This document shows, piece by piece, positions 58,035 to 64,000 of a stretch of DNA of 64,000 nucleotides (positions within the stretch are counted from its first letter, which is position 1; each line of letters opens with the position of its first letter). The stretch lies in contig CAZKYI010000002.1 in assembly GCA_964557005.1 (NCBI GenBank), positions 124,001 to 188,000 on the forward strand, written 5' to 3'. Below the pieces are notes generated by a model. It saw nothing but the letters and a program-made list of their open reading frames with translations. It searched no databases and was not told the origin of the DNA. The translations under genes were made by a program, and so were the position numbers. This stretch comes from JBECKS01 sp964557005. GTDB taxonomy: Bacteria > Pseudomonadota > Gammaproteobacteria > Pseudomonadales > JBECKS01.

Positions 58035-60167
58035 ATGGAATCGTTTCAAAGCCTTGAAAAAAAGCTCTCTGTCTATCTCGACCCTCTTTATATTGCTGAA
58101 ATAGAAGCAGCCTATCGCGTTGCTGAAAAAGCACACCACGGACAGCATCGCCGCAGCGGTGAACCTTATATTACCCACCCACTTGCTGTAGCAGAAATTC
58201 TTGCTGACATGCACATGGATCATCAAAGTTTGATGGCGGCACTGTTACATGACGTGATTGAAGACACCAACGCCAGTAAGGAAAGTATCGCCGAACGCTT
58301 TGGTACCACGGTTGCCGATTTGGTGGACGGTTTAAGCAAGATTTCGCAAATTAAATTTGAAACACGCAAACAGGAGCAGGCAGAAAATTTTCGCAAGATG
58401 ATGCTGGCGATGACCGAAGATATTCGTGTGATTTTGGTCAAACTGGCCGACCGCCTGCATAACATGCGCACACTCACCGTTTTGCAACCTGAAAAACGCA
58501 GACGTATCGCCAAGGAAACCCTGGAAATCTATGCACCCATTGCCAATCGTTTGGGCATGAACAATATGCGCATGGAGTTTGAGGATTTGAGTTTTAATGC
58601 GCTTTATCCACTGCGTTCAAGGCGCATAGAACGCGCCATTGTCGCTGCAAGAGGCAACCGCAAGGGCATGGTGGAAAAAATCAGCGAGTCCATTCAACAC
58701 GCTTTGGAAAAGGCAGGCATGGAAGGCAAGGTGATTGGGCGCGAAAAACATTTGTACAGCATCTACAGCAAGATGCGCCAGAACCGCAAACCCTTTTCTG
58801 AAATTATGGACGTTTATGGTTTCAGGGTTTTATTGTCCTCTGTTGATGAATGTTATAGAGCCTTGGGTGTGATTCATAATTTGTATCCTCCTTTGCCAGG
58901 GCGCTTCAAGGATTACATTGCTATTCCCAAGGCGAATGGCTATCAATCCCTGCATACCACGTTAAAAGGCATGAATGGCCTGCCGATTGAGATACAACTG
59001 CGTACCCATGAAATGGAAGATATGGCTAACAATGGTATCGCGGCACACTGGTTATACAAATCAGAAGAAGGGAAACACAAAAAGAGTTTTATGGGCGGCG
59101 AGCATTTCTCGCACCATCGTGCACGGGAATGGATGAAGGGTTTGCTCGAAATGCAGCAAAATGCAGGAAATTCCCTTGAATTTATTGAAAACGTCAAAAT
59201 CGATTTGTTTCCCGATGAAGTGTATTTGTTTACGCCCAAAGGCATGATTATTTCTCTACCCACGGGTTCCACACCGATTGATTTTGCTTATTACATTCAT
59301 ACCGATGTTGGCAATGCCTGTGTTGCCGCGCGTGTGGATCATCGTTATGCACCTTTGAACGTCAAGCTGAGAAGCGGGCAAACCGTCGAAATTATTACTG
59401 CGCCGGGTTCAGGCCCCAATCCGACCTGGCTTGATTTTGTAAGAACGGTGAAGGCACGTTCCAATATTCGTCATTACCTGAAACACCAGAAAACTTCTGA
59501 ATCGATTGATTTGGGCAAGCGCCTGTTGCAAAAATCGCTCGCTTCGCTGTCTATGAAACTCGAAGAAATTCCTCAGGAAAATATCCATCGGGTGATGGAA
59601 CAATCGGGTTACGAAACTTTTGAACAACTGCTCGAAAATATTGGTTTGGGAAATTATTTACCCGCCATCATTGCGCGCCGCCTCGCACCCATGCAGGAAG
59701 GTGAAGAAGGCGATTTCAGCAATATGGATACACCGCTTGCCATTACTGGCACCGAAGGCATGGTGGTGAATTTTGCAAAATGTTGTCGACCGATTCCGGG
59801 GGAACAAATTATCGGCCACATGAGTACAGGAAAAGGCATAGTGATTCATCAGGTGGAATGTCGAAACCTTGCCGATGCTGACAAGCATCCTGAAAAATAT
59901 CTCAGCCTTACGTGGGCAAAAAATATTGAAGGTGAGTTTACCGTTGAGTTGATTCTTGAAGCCGAAAATAATCGTGGCCTGATTGCCAATCTTGCTAACA
60001 TTATTACCCAACTGGACGGCAATATTGACAGCATTCATCTCGATGAAAAAGATGCCACCATCGGTACCATTCGTATTGTGATGTCAGTGAGTGACCGTGT
60101 GCATCTGGCCAACATCATCAAGAAACTGCGTGCAGTCAAACAGGTGAATAAACTCACGCGCGTTTAA
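58035..60167 (+). CDS. spoT: Bifunctional (p)ppGpp synthetase/hydrolase
   Basis: 710 residues. HD hydrolase domain about 10-165 (H-R-R-S-G-E-P-Y-I-T-H-P, L-L-H-D-V-I-E-D), synthetase about 230-345 (G-R-F-K-D-Y-I-A), TGS about 390-450, then the C-terminal helical/CRIS region and ACT (about 635-705). The intact HD motif supports hydrolase activity. Name fixed by rpoZ-spoT-ridA-recG order. Confidence 0.96.
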   Translation: MESFQSLEKKLSVYLDPLYIAEIEAAYRVAEKAHHGQHRRSGEPYITHPLAVAEILADMHMDHQSLMAALLHDVIEDTNASKESIAERFGTTVADLVDGLSKISQIKFETRKQEQAENFRKMMLAMTEDIRVILVKLADRLHNMRTLTVLQPEKRRRIAKETLEIYAPIANRLGMNNMRMEFEDLSFNALYPLRSRRIERAIVAARGNRKGMVEKISESIQHALEKAGMEGKVIGREKHLYSIYSKMRQNRKPFSEIMDVYGFRVLLSSVDECYRALGVIHNLYPPLPGRFKDYIAIPKANGYQSLHTTLKGMNGLPIEIQLRTHEMEDMANNGIAAHWLYKSEEGKHKKSFMGGEHFSHHRAREWMKGLLEMQQNAGNSLEFIENVKIDLFPDEVYLFTPKGMIISLPTGSTPIDFAYYIHTDVGNACVAARVDHRYAPLNVKLRSGQTVEIITAPGSGPNPTWLDFVRTVKARSNIRHYLKHQKTSESIDLGKRLLQKSLASLSMKLEEIPQENIHRVMEQSGYETFEQLLENIGLGNYLPAIIARRLAPMQEGEEGDFSNMDTPLAITGTEGMVVNFAKCCRPIPGEQIIGHMSTGKGIVIHQVECRNLADADKHPEKYLSLTWAKNIEGEFTVELILEAENNRGLIANLANIITQLDGNIDSIHLDEKDATIGTIRIVMSVSDRVHLANIIKKLRAVKQVNKLTRV

Positions 60168-60191
60168 ATTTTTTATTCTCAGGAAATCCGT

Positions 60192-60578
60192 ATGAACAAA
60201 TCCATTGTACAAACCGACAAGGCACCACAGGCGATTGGTACTTATTCGCAGGCCATCAAGGTGGGCAATACGGTTTATCTTTCGGGACAAATTCCGTTAG
60301 TTCCAGAAACCATGACTTTGGTGGAAGGTGACATCAGCGCACACATCAGACAGGTTTTTGATAATTTGAGCGCTGTATGTGAAGCCGCAGGCGGAAGTCT
60401 TAACAATATCGTCAAGCTGAATATTTTTCTGGTTGATCTTGCACATTTTGCAACGGTGAATGAAATCATGGCGAGTTATTTCAGCAAGCCCTATCCCGCA
60501 CGTGCAGCCATTGGTGTGGCCAGTTTGCCCAGGAATGCCCAGGTAGAAATGGACGGCATATTGGTGGTAAACGATTAA
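60192..60578 (+). CDS. ridA: 2-iminobutanoate/2-iminopropanoate deaminase
   Basis: 128 residues, YjgF/RidA family. A-I-G-T-Y-S-Q-A and P-A-R-A-A-I-G-V-A-S-L-P (with the conserved Arg) match. Removes reactive imines formed by PLP enzymes. Confidence 0.95.
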   Translation: MNKSIVQTDKAPQAIGTYSQAIKVGNTVYLSGQIPLVPETMTLVEGDISAHIRQVFDNLSAVCEAAGGSLNNIVKLNIFLVDLAHFATVNEIMASYFSKPYPARAAIGVASLPRNAQVEMDGILVVND

Positions 60579-60581
60579 ACA

Positions 60582-62633
60582 ATGCCACAACTTGGCGAGC
60601 TAAAAGGCGTTGGTGTCAAACTTCAGGAAACGCTGGCCAAACTCAACATTCATTGTTTTGAGGATTTGCTGTTTCACTTCCCCTTTCGTTTTGAAGATCG
60701 CACACGCCTCACCCCCATTGCACGTTTGAAACTCAGGCAACTGGCGGTTGTTGATGCCGAGATTATCAGTGCGAACATCAGTTTTGGAAAACGTCGCAGC
60801 CTGTCTGTGAGTATTCGTGATCAGAGCGGTGTGTGTTATTTGCGCTTTTTTCACTTCAATAAAAGTCAGCTTCAACAATTTTCCGAGGGCAAAAAAATTC
60901 GTGCGATTGGTGAAGCGCGTTTGGGCGCACACGGTGTGGAACTCTATCACCCTGAGTATCGTATTTATCAGGAGGCACCACCCGCGCTTGAAGCACATCT
61001 CACACCCGTGTATCGCTCTTGTGAAGGGCTAAGCAGCAAGCGCATTGCCTTGTTAATCGAACAGGCGCTGAATTTGCTCGACAAGCATCCGCAATATTCG
61101 TTGCTGCCGAATACTTTTTTTACACAGCACGAAGCCGTTTCGCTCAATCAAATCCTGCGCACCATTCACAAGCCAAAAAATTGGGACGATGCCAGTTTGC
61201 TCAGTGAAGCACGCCACCCTTTTCAAAAACAACTGGCTTTGGAAGAACTGGTGGCGCATAGCCTGAGTGCCCACAATAAAAAGAAAAATACAATTTCACC
61301 CACGCAGCCGATTGTTTTTGATGAAACCCTGCATCAACAATTTCTTGCAAGTTTACCTTTTGCGTTAACTGGCGCGCAGCAAAGGGTAATTCAGGAATGT
61401 ATGCGCAATATGAACACTGGACATGCCATGCGCAGGCTGATTCAAGGCGATGTTGGTTCGGGAAAAACGCTGGTGGCCGCAGCACTTGCCTTGCAGGTGA
61501 TTCAACAAGGTGGGCAGGTTGCGTTGATGGTGCCGACCGAGATTCTCGCCGAGCAGCATGTACACAATTTCGAGCATTGGTTCAAAGCTTTTAATATCAA
61601 AGCAGGAACTTTGCTTGGAAAACACAGTGCCAAACAACGCAAAGATATTCTGGAAAATCTTGCCACAAAAAAAATACAGCTGGTTATTGGTACACATGCC
61701 CTGTTTCAAAAAGAAGTCGCATTTAACGATTTGGCTTTGGTGATTATTGATGAACAACACCGCTTTGGTGTGCACCAGCGTTTGGCGCTTGGACAAAAAG
61801 CACAGTACACCCCGCATCAGGTGATTATGACTGCCACACCGATTCCGCGCTCACTGGCCATGACTATTTATGGTGATCTGGATTGTAGTGTGATGAATGA
61901 ACTGCCTCCTGGTCGCACGCCTGTAAAAACGGTACTCATTGCCAACCAACGTCGCAGGCAAGTGTTCGAACGTGTCAATGCTGCATGTCGCTCAGGCGCA
62001 CAGGCGTATTGGGTGTGTACACTGATTGAAGAATCCGAAAGTCTGCAAGCCAAGGCCGCAGAAGAATTATTGGAAGAATTACAAAAAAATTTACCGCAGC
62101 TCAACATTGGTTTGATTCATGGGCGTTTAAAAACGCAACAAAAAACCGAGGTGATACAGGCTTTCAGAAACAATCAATTACATGTACTGGTGGCGACCAC
62201 TGTGATTGAAGTGGGCGTCGATATTCCCAATGCCAATGTGATGGTGATTGAAAATCCTGAGCGTTTGGGGCTGGCACAATTACATCAACTGCGTGGCCGT
62301 GTCGGGCGTGGTGCAAAAGAAAGTTTTTGTGTGCTGTTGTATGAATCACCGCTTGGGCAAATTGCCAAACAGCGTTTGGGCGTGATGCGTGACAGCAACG
62401 ATGGCTTTGTGATTGCAGAAAAAGATTTGGAAATTCGCGGCCCGGGTGAAGTGATGGGCACACGTCAGGCAGGTGCTGCACTATTCAAAGTGGCTGACTT
62501 GTTACGAGATGCCGATTTACTGGAGCAGGCCAAACACATCGCGCAACAGGTATTAGCGCAAGAGCCAGAAAAAATCACTGCCTATTTGAATCGCTGGCTG
62601 GGTGAGAAACAACATTATGGTGATGTGGGGTAA
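60582..62633 (+). CDS. recG: ATP-dependent DNA helicase RecG
   Basis: 683 residues. N-terminal wedge domain (about 1-200), then the helicase with Walker A G-D-V-G-S-G-K-T, the D-E-Q-H box, T-A-T-P-I-P-R-S-L, and R-G-R-V-G-R near 590. Rescues stalled forks. Last gene of the group. Confidence 0.97.
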   Translation: MPQLGELKGVGVKLQETLAKLNIHCFEDLLFHFPFRFEDRTRLTPIARLKLRQLAVVDAEIISANISFGKRRSLSVSIRDQSGVCYLRFFHFNKSQLQQFSEGKKIRAIGEARLGAHGVELYHPEYRIYQEAPPALEAHLTPVYRSCEGLSSKRIALLIEQALNLLDKHPQYSLLPNTFFTQHEAVSLNQILRTIHKPKNWDDASLLSEARHPFQKQLALEELVAHSLSAHNKKKNTISPTQPIVFDETLHQQFLASLPFALTGAQQRVIQECMRNMNTGHAMRRLIQGDVGSGKTLVAAALALQVIQQGGQVALMVPTEILAEQHVHNFEHWFKAFNIKAGTLLGKHSAKQRKDILENLATKKIQLVIGTHALFQKEVAFNDLALVIIDEQHRFGVHQRLALGQKAQYTPHQVIMTATPIPRSLAMTIYGDLDCSVMNELPPGRTPVKTVLIANQRRRQVFERVNAACRSGAQAYWVCTLIEESESLQAKAAEELLEELQKNLPQLNIGLIHGRLKTQQKTEVIQAFRNNQLHVLVATTVIEVGVDIPNANVMVIENPERLGLAQLHQLRGRVGRGAKESFCVLLYESPLGQIAKQRLGVMRDSNDGFVIAEKDLEIRGPGEVMGTRQAGAALFKVADLLRDADLLEQAKHIAQQVLAQEPEKITAYLNRWLGEKQHYGDVG

Positions 62634-62654
62634 ACGCCTCCAAACATGCAATGA

Positions 62655-63929
62655 TTAAACTGCTCGCTTGGTTCGCAAATTCATAAACGGCTTTTCAATT
62701 AAAGTATAAGTAAAAATACAGAACACAAAATTCATCACCAGGGCCAGCGCACAAAACCCCAACATAAAGGCAGGTGTCAGCTGTTCTACCTGCAAATAGC
62801 CGTAGTCGGTTAAATCACGCACACGAAACATTAAAAACGAAATAAACACAATGTGAAAGATATACATGGAATAACTCAGTTGTGCCAAAGGATAAAACGC
62901 TTTCAAACTGAAAAAGCGATTCAGCCAACTCATGGCAGTGTCTTTGTTGATGCTTAAAAAAATAATCCACGCCAGACACATGCAATACAGATTTCTGTTG
63001 GCAACAATATACACATCTTTAAACCACTGCGGCCAAATAATCGTTTGATTGGCGACAGGCAAAAAAATCAGCGCAAAAAACAATAATAAAAACGCCAGAT
63101 TGATTACCCACACCTGTGTGCGTTTTTTAAGAAAAGTGCTTACTTTTTCCTGATGATAGGTGCTGATATACGCAATAAAGATTCCGCAAATAAATGCGCC
63201 ATAACGGGTATATAAATTATCGTACATCACGGTGGAATAATGATTCAGATGTTCGTAGTCGCTCACCAGTACCGACATATCAATGCCGCGTACCAAAGGA
63301 TCAAACATCACCAAGGCAGCGCGAATCATAAAAGACAACACAAACAAGCCCAGCAAGCTGTAGCCAAGGGAAAGTTTTTGTCTGGCGAGTAATAAAATGG
63401 TGAGCGGGAAAATCAGATAAAATTGCTCTTCTACTGCCAGTGTCCATGTCCACACCATCGCCATGGTTTCATAAGCGAAAAAATTATTGATATAGAGCAG
63501 GTTTTGCCAAAGATTCTCCCAATATGGGCCGCGCATTAACCAATAACAAAGAATTGAAAACACATACACAGGCGTGAGTCGCAAATAACGCCGACCATAA
63601 AAATTCAGCAGTTGAATATCTTGTGTTTGTTTGAATTCTCGAAACAACAAACCACCAATCAGAAAACCACTTAAAAAGAAAAAGGTATCGACGGCTTTAT
63701 CCGCATTCCATAACCAGTTTAACCAGAGCGGGCTGGCTTCAATCAGTTGTAACAGTTTGTCGTAGCCGTAGTGATATTTGGCGTATAAAAAGCAGTGGAA
63801 CATGAACATCCACACGAACGAAAGCCCGCGCAGGCCATCGATGGCAGCGTAGTTGTCGTTGGGTCTTTCAAAAATGGCGCGAAAATTTTCTTTGAAACGC
63901 CAGGCATTTTTTATTTTTGTGCGATTCAA
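62655..63929 (-). CDS. Acyltransferase 3 family membrane protein (OafA/YrhL-like)
   Basis: 424 residues, about 10 membrane helices. Starts its core with Y-A-A-I-D-G-L-R-G-L-S, the AT-3 signature; the catalytic His lies soon after in M-F-H-C. Usually acetylates surface sugars, peptidoglycan-related or secreted polymers. No SGNH domain is fused. Target unknown. The last 70 bases of the window contain no gene that can be seen. Confidence 0.87.
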   Translation of the reverse strand: MNRTKIKNAWRFKENFRAIFERPNDNYAAIDGLRGLSFVWMFMFHCFLYAKYHYGYDKLLQLIEASPLWLNWLWNADKAVDTFFFLSGFLIGGLLFREFKQTQDIQLLNFYGRRYLRLTPVYVFSILCYWLMRGPYWENLWQNLLYINNFFAYETMAMVWTWTLAVEEQFYLIFPLTILLLARQKLSLGYSLLGLFVLSFMIRAALVMFDPLVRGIDMSVLVSDYEHLNHYSTVMYDNLYTRYGAFICGIFIAYISTYHQEKVSTFLKKRTQVWVINLAFLLLFFALIFLPVANQTIIWPQWFKDVYIVANRNLYCMCLAWIIFLSINKDTAMSWLNRFFSLKAFYPLAQLSYSMYIFHIVFISFLMFRVRDLTDYGYLQVEQLTPAFMLGFCALALVMNFVFCIFTYTLIEKPFMNLRTKRAV

Positions 63930-64000
63930 ACCGGGTGATGTCCTGTGTGGTGGCTATCAGGCAAGTCCGCTTAATGCTATCAGTGAACAATAGACCTTTG

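Noticed and set aside
61365..61817. 150-residue open frame antisense to recG
   Set aside because: Inside the conserved helicase domain of recG on the other strand; no supporting features.
1..64000. tRNA/rRNA genes, CRISPR arrays, insertion sequences, prophage
   Set aside because: No cloverleaf, regularly spaced repeats, transposase or phage structural genes were recognised on reading both strands; small tRNAs could still be missed without a scan.

Overview
This window is ordinary chromosomal sequence from a gammaproteobacterium. Gene order points to Pseudomonadales, possibly near Moraxellaceae: coaBC-algC-argB-slmA, radC-rpmB-rpmG-mutM, ftsY-ftsE-ftsX-rpoH, rph-pyrE, yicC-gmk-rpoZ-spoT-ridA-recG, rubredoxin/rubredoxin reductase beside ubiC-ubiA, type IV pilin genes with a TfpZ-type accessory protein, and a long-form isocitrate lyase. 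Base composition looks mid-40s % GC by eye (not computed). No rRNA, tRNA, CRISPR array, prophage or insertion sequence was seen. Gene density is high, and no gap without a gene exceeds 300 bases.

Layout. 1-2.7 kb: the end of a pilus-type operon (pilE and a secreted NTF2-like protein), a membrane protein resembling fungal PaxB/Pyr4 terpene cyclases, and a porin. 2.8-8.6 kb: a complete Opp/Dpp-type peptide ABC transporter whose OppC carries an unusual periplasmic insert resembling a fibronectin type III domain. 8.6-14.5 kb: TfpZ, a cold-shock protein, then a minus-strand run from rubredoxin and its reductase through four uncharacterised genes to purU. 14.6-20.7 kb: ubiC, ubiA, TRAP transporter subunits without a visible binding protein, a thioesterase, aceA and a lipoprotein. 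20.7-23.9 kb: a sulfur/persulfide handling operon under a CsoR-type repressor with a visible operator, then glnK. 24-33.6 kb: SDR, slmA, argB, long algC, coaBC, radC, L28, L33, mutM, coaD. 33.7-42.3 kb: an RND-type exporter, rsmD, ftsY-ftsE-ftsX, rpoH with a near-perfect CIRCE element on its promoter, thiS-thiG, trmB. 42.3-48.7 kb: Pit with its DUF47 partner, and the whole pst-phoU operon. 48.9-51 kb: chorismate mutase, yggU, then a small mobile-looking island with a ParE/RHH toxin-antitoxin pair and a GIY-YIG gene, each followed by integron attC-like sites but with no integrase (CALIN-like). 51.3-53.9 kb: a TetR, Rieske oxygenase, sterol-desaturase-type hydroxylase operon. 54-64 kb: a coiled-coil DUF4124 protein, pyrE-rph, the yicC-to-recG operon, and an acyltransferase.

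Most genes are housekeeping. The items most worth a second look are the PaxB-like membrane protein (1187-1828), CIRCE over the rpoH promoter (39564-39590), the attC-bearing cassettes (49524-50999), the FN3-like insert in OppC, the TetR-Rieske-desaturase operon with its palindrome, and the four-gene uncharacterised operon upstream of purU.
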